This document shows, in pieces, positions 44,511 through 55,552 of a DNA stretch of 64,000 bases. Origin of the DNA: Chalara sp. BL73 (Eukaryota > Ascomycota > Leotiomycetes > Helotiales); assembly GCA_918026815.1 (NCBI GenBank), contig CAKJVC010000095.1:62001-126000 (forward strand), written 5' to 3'. The position numbers were made by a program, and so were the translations under genes. The notes below the pieces were generated by a model that searched no databases, had not been told where the DNA came from, and was given only the letters and a program-made list of their open reading frames with translations. Within the stretch, counting starts at the first letter, position 1, and each line of letters begins with the position of its first letter.

Positions 44511-46485
44511 ATGGGAGGTGGTTCAGAAATTCCTCAGAAGTACTCCCAATGGGACTCCCCGGTCTTGGAAAATGAAAGCATGATAAACGGCCAGAAGTCG
44601 TATCTTCGGGCGGTGGTTGATATGGGGAGGTACAAATCTCTCGCTTGTCTAAATTTTCTTAAATTGCCTGAACTCAACCTTACTTTTATTCATGCACTTC
44701 TGGAGAAATATCCTTCTCGAGTCACTTAAATGCGTAGCTAACTACCCCTCCCTCGCATTTAGCAATGGTATTCGTTTCTCGGTGTCCGACCTCTCTCCTC
44801 CTACCTCCCGCATTCTTCCTACTATCCATGTTCATCGTCTCGATATATCCCTCTTCGACGCACAATTCAATTCTAAAACCGGCGCTCGAATCCCCATTCC
44901 TGCTTCTGTAATTGAAACCGTCATCGCCGCCCTTCTACGCTTCCAGATAATCTGCAAAGATCTTGGGGTCCCTGAAAATAACATCCGTATTATTGCTACT
45001 GAGGCCACACGAACGGCTATCAACTCTACCGAGTTCTGCAAAGAGATCGAGGAGGTTACAGGCCTGGCTGTAGAAATGCTGCTGAAGGAAGATGAGGGAA
45101 GGGTTGGGGCTTTAGGGATCGCCAGCAGTTTCTCAAATATGCAGGGTCTAGTCATGGACCTTGGGGGTGGGAGCACACAGATTTCGTGGATGATTGCAAA
45201 TAGAGGGGAGATTCTGACTAGCCCGAAGGGAGCCTTTAGCTTTCCATATGGAGCAGCGGCGCTGACAAGAAGATTGAAAGAAATATCGGCAGGAAAGACT
45301 AAGGATGAAGCTGAAAAGGCAAAGGATAAATTTCGTGAGGAGATGAGGACCAACTTCTTGGATGCATATAAGAAGCTTAAGGTCCCTAAAAACCTTATTG
45401 AAAAAGCCAAGAGGGACGGGGGCTTTCAGCTTTATCTCTCTGGGGGCGGTTTCCGCGGTTGGGGTTATCTACTCCTGTATCAAAGCCAAGTGCATGGTCA
45501 TCACTATCCAATTTCACTTATCAACGGCTTCTCCGCACAGAAGGCGCATTTCGAAAACACGGAAGCCTTAAAAGAAGTTGCACGGACTGCACACCGAATC
45601 TTCCGAGTGTCGGATCGTCGCCGCGCGCAGGTTCCCGCCGTCGCGTTCCTAGTCAATGCCCTTGCTAGAGCATTGCCCCATGGCATCAAAGAAGCAAATT
45701 TTTGCCAAGGTGGAGTTCGCGAGGGTGTTTTGTTTCAGGAGCTTCCGCCGAGAATACGCCTGCAGAATCCACTTGAGGTCGCGACCGCTCCATACTCACG
45801 GCTTTCAGCAGCAGGAATTAGCGATCTCTTGCTATGCGCAATTCCTGAACCCTCGGCTATAGACGCCAAAACCTTTCCAGAATCGATAGGTTCCCATGTG
45901 ATCCGGGCCTTTGCTAACGTGCTCTATGTACATTCAGTGATGTCCAAAGAAACGGCCTCAACAGCAGCTCTCTACAGCACTAGCACGGGTCTGTTGTCAA
46001 CCTCCCACGGCGTGTCTCATTCCGACCGCGCCCTTCTCGCACTCATGCTCGAAGAGAGATATCAGGGGGTGCTACCCCCGCGAGAGGTCGATTTCAAGCT
46101 CAATCTTGGCCAGCTGCTAACTACGGAGGAATTGTGGTGGACACAATACCTTGGAAAGATTGGATTCTTGATAAGCTCGGTATATCCGGCAGGATTCATC
46201 GACCAGGATAAGCCTCGAATAAGACTTTCGGCCTTGTGGGCTGCAAATTTAGGGAAGGAAAGGGCCAAAGAGGGCCTAAAGTTGAAAATTTCTATAGAAA
46301 GGGTAAAAAACGATCCGCTGAAGTTGAAGGAGACTTTGGAAGATAGCGTAGGAGTAATAGAAAAAGTTGGGAAGAAAAAGAATTGGATTGGAGGGAGGGA
46401 TGGGTGGGGAATGGCTGTTAAGGTAGTAGTAGTAGAAGAGGATGCACTGTTCTCAGGAAGAGAACCAGGATCGTACTATTGGTAG
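44511..46485 (+). CDS. RTG2: Ppx/GppA-family retrograde regulation protein (RTG2-like), 613 aa
   Basis: Homologue of the ASKHA-fold exopolyphosphatase/guanosine-pentaphosphatase family. In yeast, Rtg2p is the cytoplasmic sensor that relays mitochondrial dysfunction to nuclear gene expression. Exons 44511..44629 and 44763..46485; the 133-nt intron has a GTACAA donor, GCTAAC branch and TTTAG acceptor. Splicing restores the phosphate-1 motif VVDMGSNGIRFSVSDL. Further blocks are IRIIATEATRTAINS, the phosphate-2 motif GLVMDLGGGSTQISWM, LYLSGGGFRGWGYLL and VREGVLF, with a C-terminal domain typical of fungal RTG2 proteins. Length and motifs are complete with no disruption; this looks like a conserved core gene amid accessory sequence. 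Confidence 0.9.
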
Positions 46486-46989
46486 AATCGATTAGTATCT
46501 GAGTCAAAGGACAGTGTAGTCAAAAGGTATTCCTTCAATATAAATACCTTAATTCTATTTCTGGTTTGATGCCTGTGAAAAACCGCCATGCCCCTGAAAC
46601 CTTTAATTGCTTGTGCTTGTGCTAAATAGTCCGGTCATCCGATTCTACGTTATGCGTCAGTATGATGACCTTAATGTGTGTAACGAAGATATAAATATAA
46701 GTTATTAATATAAAGTTTAAGAGATATTTGCAACTGTGGTATATAAGAAATGGGGGAGAGTCCGACGGCGGTCAATTTATCTCGAGTCCAACATATTACT
46801 TTAATATGGTACACGAAGGTGATTATGGTATGCTATTTAATTCTTAAGCAAGTACGCTTCCACTCCTTCCCCAATATTCTTTCCGGTCATTCCCTTGATG
46901 CCCAAAAGATCGTTGCCGGTCCGTCCCGGTCGGCCACCGTAACCCCCCTGAAAGATTGCTACAAATAGAAAGGAATATAAGGTAGACAT

Positions 46990-47768
46990 GCCACAAGTCC
47001 CCCGTTCAAACTTTGCATACGACTCCGCTTTCGTTCTGCAAGGTCAACATACACAGGATCCCATGCTGTCTCAGGTGAGTACTCTCTCCCGACGGCCATT
47101 GGGTTGTTGTGTGTGACCACAGTATCCTGGATGTAAATAGCTCGTTTTTACGTCTCTCCATAGTGTTCTACGACCTCAGCTACGGTTTTTGCAGCTGTGG
47201 CCATGGCGGTGGTACTGAAGACATTGTCTCCACTTCCAAAGGCTGTAGGGTTGTGTTGCGACAAATCGAGAAGCACAGAATTTATAACATAAGTATATGT
47301 CATTCCTGACCCCAGCGTTCTCTCTTCTAAATAGTTCAAAACTTTGGGCTTATTTTCGTAGACAGGAAGCTATCTGGTAGGTGATTCAAGGTGTCCAAAC
47401 CAAATTCGCTGGGGATAAAGCGCTTTACTTTTGCGGCGGCTGCAGCATCGATGAGTTGATTATAAACTGAGGCATCTGTCCTCATGCCGAGGGCACAGGT
47501 GACGACGTCTTGCCCTTATAGAGCGGCTGTCAGTGTCTCCGCTGACTAGTGGTCAGCTCCCACCACTCTCACAGGCGCGGAAACCGTGACTTTGGACCTA
47601 ATGCGCTCTAGGGTGGTGACATTGAAGTTCTCTGACTTGAGCAGCGCATCCACAATTGTGGTGCCGAGATTTTCAGTACCTATTAAGGGCTATAAATTCT
47701 GGAGTCGATCGAGCGGTTGAATCGGGAAGGCTTACACCAGACACGGCAGCATTCACAAGCTTACTCAT
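46990..47768 (-). pseudogene. NmrA/isoflavone reductase-like pseudogene
   Basis: NAD(P)-binding atypical SDR of the NmrA-like/isoflavone reductase type, inactivated. From ATG 47768 it reads MSKLVNAAVSG, a probable intron, then TENLGTTIVDALLKS, VTTLERI..SAPVRVVGADH, TAG, SAETLTAAL, TAA, and GQDVVTCALGMRTD. It continues with LIDAAAAAKVKRFIPSEFGLD (family hallmark), STKISPKF, a stop, NYLEERTLGSGMTYTYV, GDNVFSTTAMATAAKTVAEV and IYIQDTVVTHN. At least three in-frame stops occur; TAG/TAA fit CAG/CAA origins. The glycine-rich dinucleotide motif at the N-terminus is poorly preserved. Confidence 0.75.
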
Positions 47769-48430
47769 TTCATAGTTGATTTAGCTGATAAAGGTTTGGC
47801 TCTCGCTCGGTTACCAAAAGCCGCAAAGGAATATTTGTCATTCGTATATCCTTTTTAGTGATGGGTCAACCGCATGGAGGCGGGTACCACTGGAAGAAAG
47901 GTTTATAAAGGTTGGCCGAAAAGCTAAGAGAGGTTAGGCCATACGAGGCACTTGAGTCACTACTGCTGCTAGAACAGCGAGGACTTAGATTATATATCGA
48001 ATCATCATTTTACAAAAGATTATAACGGCTTTGTTCGAGATGGGGGGAACAAAACGAAGTATCTTGTGCCAGCAGCTGGAATGGGCTTGGCGGTTTTGGT
48101 CGGTCGGTATTCGTGGCTGCCTTTCTGGCTTGGCGACCTCTCAATAAAACCTAAGTGCAACTTTTGAAGAAGGCAATCGAGAGGTCGAAATCGCGTGCTG
48201 CAGTTGCGAGAGAGGGGCCGGGATGTTAAGTAATGTTATTGGATAAGCAGTCTCCTGAATTCTCCCTGTCTCGCATCTGCTCGTTCCCCTATTATTGTAA
48301 GCTAGTTGCCGCACGGTTTCCCTATGTTATTAACATGCATGCCGCATGCCATAAAGGATGGCTTGGGCTTGGAGTCGGGCCTAGATCATTCCGGCGACCA
48401 CCAGTAGCGCTGATGGGACCATGAAATACA
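47769..48430. other. Gene-free stretch
   Basis: Nothing recognised between the NmrA pseudogene and the next minus-strand frames. Confidence 0.4.
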
Positions 48431-49259
48431 TTATCCTGTAATTGCTGGTAATGGAGATGAATGATGAACCTTGAGCCTGCCATCTACACTTGAATCCGGT
48501 AATCTAGTAATACGACTAGCGACAGCGTACTCCCGGAACTTAAGCTCATGATATATCTCGCCGTGCCTTCTCAATATAAGATTCAACCCATCTAAGAAAC
48601 CTTCACGCTTGGTGATCCCCGACGTTGGATCCACTATGGTGTCCTCAAAGATTTCCTCTAAACTAGGGAAAGAGACTGACAAGATCTAGCAAACACATTC
48701 CGGTTCTAGTTCGAGAGACTCACTCAAGATTACAGCTGCTGGCCTCCAACCGGAGGTGGAGCAGAGAGATGCTTTGCCGTCTCAAACTCTAGCCCGGAAT
48801 AGGCAAGTAAACCGTGATAAGTGGATGGAACTCACTGGCGTCGTGACCGAGCTTCACGGCGTCGAAGGTTGTGAACCTTGTGCTAAATCCTGCTAACCCA
48901 GAATTCGACATATATAAATGGGCGAAAATAGTCCCATGCGCTGCAGACAAAGCAGGTATCAAGTTTAGGCGAGCTTCATTCGCCTTCAAATATCTTATTG
49001 TTTCGGGTACTGGATCTACTACCCAGTTCCAGGCCAACGTGGGGTCCGCCTTCAGAGGCACCTTCCCGCTTCACGAGCATTTCAGCTTCGGAAAGAAGCC
49101 GAGGACAACTGTATTGAAGCTTTTCGACGGCCTCACGAAATCTGGCGAATTTTTTGTTGGTGCTAACGTAATTAGGGTTGACACTTTGTTGTTTAGTCTA
49201 AAGTTAACAAGTATGTAATGAAAGGAAAGAAATATGCAGCTTTCGCCGGCTATTTCCAC
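48431..49259 (-). pseudogene. Unrecognised broken coding region
   Basis: Three consecutive minus-strand frames look coding but are separated by stops. 49259-49071 contains FVRPSKSFNTVVLGFFPKLK. 49061-48789 contains PTLAWNWVVDPVPETIRYLKANEARLNLI and HGTIFAHLYMSNSGLAGFSTRF. 48682-48431 contains FPSLEEIFEDTIVDPTSG and EGFLDGLNLILRRHGEIYHEL. Introns may join some of them. I do not recognise the family. Confidence 0.35.
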
Positions 49260-49571
49260 CAGGATATGAACATCAGCCCATCCTCATGTACTTGCATATT
49301 GTATAGCTGTAATGCAACACCTCCGAGTCAGTCAATATGCTCTAGCAACTGCATTGGATAATGGTGTAGAACGCAAGCTATGATACAAGATTTCCAGGCT
49401 AATGGTACGGGCAGGCTGTGTTGGTGTAAACCATGCACTACAAGGTCTTCAGTCTTGTATAATTCTCCCAACCTGTCATAGTCTAACCTGTCGTAGGATC
49501 CGTAACTCCATCGGCATTTATACAAGATGTTCATAAAAGAAAAAGAAAAAAAGGTTTCAACGTTGCCCATG

Positions 49572-50356
49572 CTACCTTCCATTCGCACTCGGAGCAGCCC
49601 TTGGAAATTGCCTGTCACTCAACCAACTATTCCGATTCTGGTCCATTAACCCAGGGTCCATCATCGGCTTTCCCATACCCATCAGCTTCCTCTTTAACGT
49701 ACTAGCGTCCTCCCATTTTGTCACCTTGCACTCTTTTGTCTTATTACAGTCCTTTCTAATCCCCAGTGGTCCTCCAGCAAAGCTCCACTTCCTGCCACAG
49801 CCACAAACACAAGAAACCCAGTTCCCAAAGCATTCAAGGATCTTACGGCGGTCAAGGCTGATTGGCTTGTGCTCACAGTCCGGCATGAAAGACTCTATAT
49901 GCAACATATAGAGTACTGCCATGGTTAAGTTCTTGGGAAGTAAGTAGTCTGCACGACGTTCGATTTGGTGCCAGATTTCAGAGACTACCTCTGGGCGTAG
50001 CCTGCTGCTGTCAAATTGCTGACGAAAGTCTTCCACTGCGGATTTGTTAGCCATGAACTGACCTACCGACACAGAAAGGAATTTTGCGCCTTTCGAATCT
50101 GGTTTGCCTCCACCGAATAAAGGAATCTGGCACTTACGACTCACGAAACCTGTCCCTGGGTCTGCACATTCGTTATATATGCTTTCATACACGCTAATGG
50201 CGTCGATTGTCAAATACTCCCAGTATGAGTCCGAATTTTTTCTCAGAAACTTTGGGGAGTCATCTAAAGATAAAAATGCTAGCACTCTTGGGCGTGGCTC
50301 TGGAGGTATATACGGGACAGCTTCAAGAATCAGCACGAGACTTGGTTGAGGGCAAA
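49572..50356 (-). CDS. C-terminal extension of the patatin protein, or a separate gene
   Basis: 261-codon open segment (CPQPSLVLILEAVPYIPP..). Its frame is closed by TAG just upstream, and its first ATG is about 120 codons in (MANKSAVEDF). It contains SLDDSPKFLRKNSDSYWEYL, NECADPGTGFVSRKC, RADYLLPKNLTMAVLYMLHIESFMPD and the Cys-rich ILECFGNWVSCVCGCGRKW, with more Cys in KDCNKTKECK, possibly a metal-binding cluster. No family recognised. It starts within 60 bp of the patatin stop on the same strand. Confidence 0.45.
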
Positions 50357-51540
50357 CTTCATAGGTCCAAACGAGGTCCAACCCACGAAGCTCCTAAAAA
50401 TAGGAAACTACAAACCATTTGTGGCTGTCATATCTTTTTGGAATTGCCTTAAAGCCTTCAATGTTTCTCCCTGTGTCATATACGCCTGCGTCATTGTCGC
50501 AATCTCAGTTCGAGACTTAGCATCCTCAAGGCCAACCTTTTCGAGACCTTTCTCAACATTGAATCGATAGTAGGCGTTCCTATCATCGAGATCCCTGTGG
50601 CCTCTTCGAAAGTCATTTGCTGTTCTCTCAGTTTCTGTGGCGATAGCCGTCAACGTCTTCCCAACGGCAATCGCATCATTTCCAAACTGAGCAATATCCC
50701 CTTTACCAGTACCGATTGATACCAAGCACTGGACTTTGGTCTCAAGAGAGCCTCCCCATACCTCCCCGGCTTCTAACCACAGCTTCTGAACAGGATTATT
50801 TGCACTCGTAGCTCCATCGAGAAATACTTGTCCATGTCGTCCGATCTTCATTGGTTCGAAGAAAGTTGTTGCAGCCGAGGTTGCCCGACAAGCCTCCCAT
50901 ATTTTGACATTATCCATAAGCTCGGTGTTGCTTTCCAAATCTCGAACATAGCTCGTAAATTCCACGGTGAGATCCCGATTTTCTGCAGAGACTGCACAAA
51001 CGAATCTTTGTCGTCGCTTGCAAGTCAGATTTGGGGTTATGTCTGCTCCATTTTTGGCCGGAGATCCGCCATTGAAGAAAACTTACACTTTGCATTCATG
51101 ATCATCTGGCACCTGGTACCGCATCGTTGTATCTACAGGCATACCGCTATCTATAACGACCTTTTTAATCGAGCGCTCCAACTCCTCTGTGCTGAATCTT
51201 GCTTGGAAGCCGCCTGACACGCCGATCCTATGGCGCTCTTTCTTGAAAATGCCGTCCATCATGCCAGTATACACATCGATACAGTGATTAATATCCATTT
51301 TGAGACGACCAAGCATTACGGCAATGAGCCTTTGGAAAAGTTAGCCGGCAAAAGAGTCAGGAAGAATCCAAGACCTAACCCTCCTGTGCTAGTGCCACCG
51401 ATCATGTCGAAATAATTGCATGGCTTAGGCGGATTCTTTCGATTGATGGCTTCCATGAGCTGCTTGAGGATGAAAAGGGCAGATAGTCCCCGAACACCTC
51501 CGCCGTCGATGCAGAGTAAACGAAGCTTTTTCTCAGCCAT
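49572..51540 (-). CDS. Patatin-like phospholipase, probably with a C-terminal extension
   Basis: Patatin-fold serine hydrolase (phospholipase A2/lipid acyl hydrolase). Exons 51380..51540, 51087..51329 and 50408..51005 encode a 333-aa core. The oxyanion motif is DGGGVRGLSA (residues ~11-20). The GxSxG nucleophile is GGTSTGG, completed across the first intron, then LIAVMLGRLKM. The catalytic Asp is in VFLDGATSANNP. The core ends YYRFNVEKGLEKVGLEDAKSRTEIA..TNGL. Instead of stopping at 50408, a 59-nt intron (50415-50357, GTTTGT..AAG) would keep frame into the next open frame and give 592 aa ending at 49572. I favour the longer model because the downstream frame has no ATG of its own near its beginning. 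Alternative: a 333-aa protein plus a separate gene. Confidence 0.8.
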
Positions 51541-52014
51541 CGTGCTAAGTTCAACAATCGCAAATTATTGTATTTTAAGAGATGTAACAATGAGAGCCCT
51601 TGGTATACTGGAATGTCTTTCCCGAGAGAAAATATTTGGGATGATTCTAGGCAATAGTAAGGAAGGGGCATGAGCGCTCCTGCATCACGAAAACAAATAT
51701 TAATTAGTTAGTCTGCTTGCAGCCTCATATCATGCGCTGAGCTTCTCACAGTTGATAGCCAATTACTGACCGCGGGGTAACACTTCACTGTGATACCAAG
51801 TCGTGGCTGCCGCAGCCTCGTTTCAGTAACCCGTCTTTATCCCAACGAAAGCTTCAGCTGAGCACAGTGCCCTTTAGGGAGGCTGACGCCTCCAATATTT
51901 CTCCTTACGCCTTTCTCTTGGCAATAAAGTCCATTAATAGATACTCCTAGACTCGCTACAATCAGCGACATGTATTGAGTGCCAAGAAACTCGGCAACCC
52001 CCTACAAATCACAA
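51541..52014. other. Intergenic stretch between patatin and membrane glycoprotein genes
   Basis: Presumed patatin promoter region. Nothing else recognised. Confidence 0.4.
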
Positions 52015-53097
52015 TCAACTTCGTACATTTGCATTCCATTCAGCCACTCCAACCCAAGCACTACTCCTGCCATCAGAGGAGTTTGGTCTTTGCCCATAGA
52101 GATGCTGAGAAGACTTGTTATCTTGTAGAATCGAGGCTGGGGAAGGTCTTCGCCCACGACGATAGTAGATAAAAGCTGCCGTCACGGAAATAAACACCAC
52201 TACAACTGCTACTGCTATACCTATTATTGCCTGATAGCTTAAAGCCTGGCTTGATTTTTCGCTGGATGAACTTGATGCTGTATCGCTAGAGGTAGGATCT
52301 GTCCGATATTCTGTCAGCCTAGGTCGGAGAAACATATGTCAAGAATTGAATCAGATGAAGAAATTCCAGGAAATATATCTATACATACCTGTAGAAGTTG
52401 GCGAACTCTGAGTGGTGCCGCTGCCAGCTTTTCCAGAGCCCGCAGTCGATGTCACCTTCGAGGTGGGGCTACTGGTTTCCGCTGTTCTCGTCGCCAAACT
52501 CTCTGCGCTCAGCGATACAAGATCTACCGCGTTACAGAGTGGTAGAGCCTTTCCCTGGGCAGAAAGCTGGAAAGAGCTTGCAACTCGAGTATCTGTCGCT
52601 CCACTCCACCACTCTTCTTCGTATCCTTTCTCGTCAACCCAGACGCATAAGAGCCCGTTGCTTTTTGGGTCGCCAGCCTTTGCAGTTGGGGTACCGAATG
52701 CGCCGCAAATGCACAATTGAGTTCCACTACCTGGTAGTTCGGAGGAGGCTACGCCGGATAGGTCATAGATAGCTGCTGTCACTGAGGTGGTATTGAAGGT
52801 TGACATGGCGGCGGTACATTTGTCTGGAAGGCGAAAGATGTAAATCAGATAACAGTTTTTTTTTTTTGGACGGGAAAGATACTAACCAGAGAGATCACTC
52901 TGTCGAGTCAATGAACTTGACAATGTACCGCATACAGGCATGTAGTTTATGACTTGGAATACAGTACCTGTAAGTCCCTGAAGATTGACGATCCCATCGC
53001 GGATAAAGAGATCTCCATCGCCATGTCTGTAGATAGTTTGACCTTGAACTGCGGCTAGCACGAGGAAATGTGCGAGGAGAGCAGCTGTGCTGGGCAT
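52015..53097 (-). CDS. Type I membrane glycoprotein, Cys-containing ectodomain, 313 aa
   Basis: Three exons, 52887..53097, 52389..52823 and 52015..52310 (introns of 63 and 76-78 nt), all in phase. There is a signal peptide in residues 1-19 (AALLAHFLVLAAVQG). The ectodomain has cysteines in YMPVCGTL, DKCTAAM, LCICGAFG, LLCVWVDE and LCNAVDL. A Ser/Thr-rich stalk follows (TSSPTSKVTSTAGSGKAG.., TSSDTASSSSSEKSS), then one transmembrane helix (IIGIAVAVVVVFISVTAAFIYY), a basic stop-transfer (RRGRRP) and a ~45-residue cytoplasmic tail. The layout resembles fungal cell-surface sensors (WSC/mucin-like), but the cysteine pattern does not let me assign WSC. The acceptor before exon 3 was chosen at 52311 because the one 13 bases upstream gives a stop. 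Confidence 0.75.
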
Positions 53098-55552
53098 TAT
53101 CGTGGTTGTCAGAGATGTTTGTGAGTGAAGGAATAAGTCGTGGGCTCTTTTATTCAATTATCATGAAATTTGCAGCAGTTCACTTTATCGGGAGAGGGTC
53201 AGTGTGTATGGGGAAGGAATCCATGATGCCAAATAAATTTCAGGGGAGCTGAAGGAGCTGAAGCCTGGTTCCAAAATTACACTTCTGGTGCAAGCCTTGT
53301 TTCTTGAAGGCATAGAATTGTCCAGATGAGGAGAAGGCGCTTCCCGGAGCGGAAGTGATAGTGGCTGCATTATTCCAGGAGACGGCACAGACCTCCGTGG
53401 TTGAATCAAAGGAATTTGTGCCTGGTGAGAGGCGCACCATGTGAGCAATCGCAAGAGCGAAGTGCAGCCCATGAAATGCCACACCTGTGTAACTCCAAGC
53501 AGTGGCGGCTGGCCCTCTCATCTGGCCAGCCTTGGTTGCACGGTGCTTCGCGTGTAGTCGGGTGGGCTTGGCGAGGTGAGCAAACAACTCGTCCCGGCTC
53601 GCTTGGCTGCCCAGCTTTTGCACCACCGACAAACCGAAATAGTTTATATACTTGCAAATTTCATCCGGACCTTTCCCTATTGATACAACTTCATATAGGT
53701 AATTGCAATAGCTAAACATCCCCCGCTATAATTTCAGTCTAATATTTGCTTTTTTCTGGATGCTTGGTTCACATGCCCTGCATTAAAGCCACGAGCCTCT
53801 GGACCTCAGCTAATTGGCAAGCTACTAAGTAAAGCATCTAAATTCAACCGCACTAGATCCTTCATTCAAAGACCGATCTGGGACTAGAGTTTGAATCTCT
53901 GTAACTTATTCTAAAACTTCTTTCACTTCAGAACTTTACCAATTTGTCGTTTGTAGTAAATCTTTTCCGAGTATCGCCTTTAGAATAGAATACGCTGCCT
54001 GTCACAAACCTGACAGTTCCAAACCATCCTAGTTACATGAATAGTCATGTGACCACAACGTCGCATCCTTTACCAAGATGCTCATTGGCTCAGTTTTCCT
54101 ATTTTCTGAGTTGCTACCACATGTTTCGAGGATTCTATGGACTCGCATTTGTGGCCACCAGTCTTACGATGACTTTACGTCGGCACCCAGAACGTCGAAA
54201 TAATTTTAGATCGAATGATCTCAAGATATCAAGGCAGAAATTGTCACGTGGCGTGACTGCCGAATAAGTACGTTACTTTTATCTTTGAAAAATATGCTTT
54301 TGAGTGGGTATAGAAGATATGCCAGAGCTCACTTAGGATCAAGCAGAGGTTTATCAGGAAGTACACAAGCGGCCGCGAACTTAGGTGCTACTGGACGGAG
54401 TTTGAGCCAAAGTGTACAGGATAACACCTAAGATATATCCGAGACGGAACTTGAATCCGTTGGCGGAGAGCTAATTAATGAGGTTCAAGGAGAAGACAAG
54501 AACGAGCTTAGATATCTTTACCTTTGCATACACACGGAATCCTTCCTCTTTTGCATGAGTTATTTGACGATGTATCCAAAGGGAGCGTAGGTCGAAATTA
54601 TCAATTACGATCAGCAGCTATTTGGAAAGATCAAGAGAAAATATCTTGAATTATGTAAAAGGAGAATGCCGCTTTTTATTAAGTTGACAGGGATGTACTT
54701 TTTCCAAGTAAGTTGACAACGCATAAGTTGATATCTGTATAATAACAAGCGCAGTTCCAGCTATTCCCGAAGTAGATTAGTGGGTGGCCTGAAGGAAAAC
54801 AAGATTCCAGATGACACACTAGAATATGACTTTGAGGGAATACAGGGAGTAAAAGATAGTGACCTACCTATTCTACCGAATATAATGCTGCATTTTTACA
54901 ATAACCCCGAACACAGAAGGAATGACGAAATATGTTTTACTTCGGTTCTTGAAAGGAAAGCAAAACTATTATTCTGGAAAGAAAAGCTAGTTGCATATTG
55001 GTTACGGAATAAATTTGAAAGAAAAGCCGAATAAGGCTTTTTTTTGCTTTTATCAAATGCTTTATAATATTATTTGTTGGCGTTGTTAAGTAAATTGCTT
55101 ACTTTGTGCATAATGATCTTAAGATTTGGCCAGTAGTTTTGTGGTATCAGGGACTGGGCTCTGCGCTTTAGAGATGTTAAGAAAGTGGTTGAAAGAACGA
55201 TTTGAATCTGACTTTAATTGAACAGGATGAACCTTTTCAAAGGTATGAAGTACTTTTTTACGTCAGCAACTTTCTACCTATTGCCATCGCACTAGTCGTA
55301 TGTTTTCAGTGGTATAACAACGAGTCCCTGACGACGCCTTTCTTACCTACACCATTATTGTAAAAAGTACGTGTACATTTCCATCTTTAGTACAGGTCAG
55401 TCGCGGAGGATTAATTAGCTAAATGGAAGATTTTCCATGCGAATGATGATAGAAACTAGCGTGAGGACAAGAATGTTACGATCACGAGTTAATCACGTTT
55501 CCTACTAGAAAGAGGTCCAGGCACGAACGACGGCAGGATCTTAGAACGGTTG
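53098..55552. other. Gene-poor stretch
   Basis: A 159-codon minus-strand open frame (53240-53719) has no recognised motif or membrane pattern. A short + frame (54780-55034) also has none. No repeat shared with other parts of the window was noticed. Confidence 0.4.

Noticed and set aside
53240..53719. 159-codon minus-strand frame as a gene
   Set aside because: Open, but without recognisable domain, signal peptide or splice context; could be chance.
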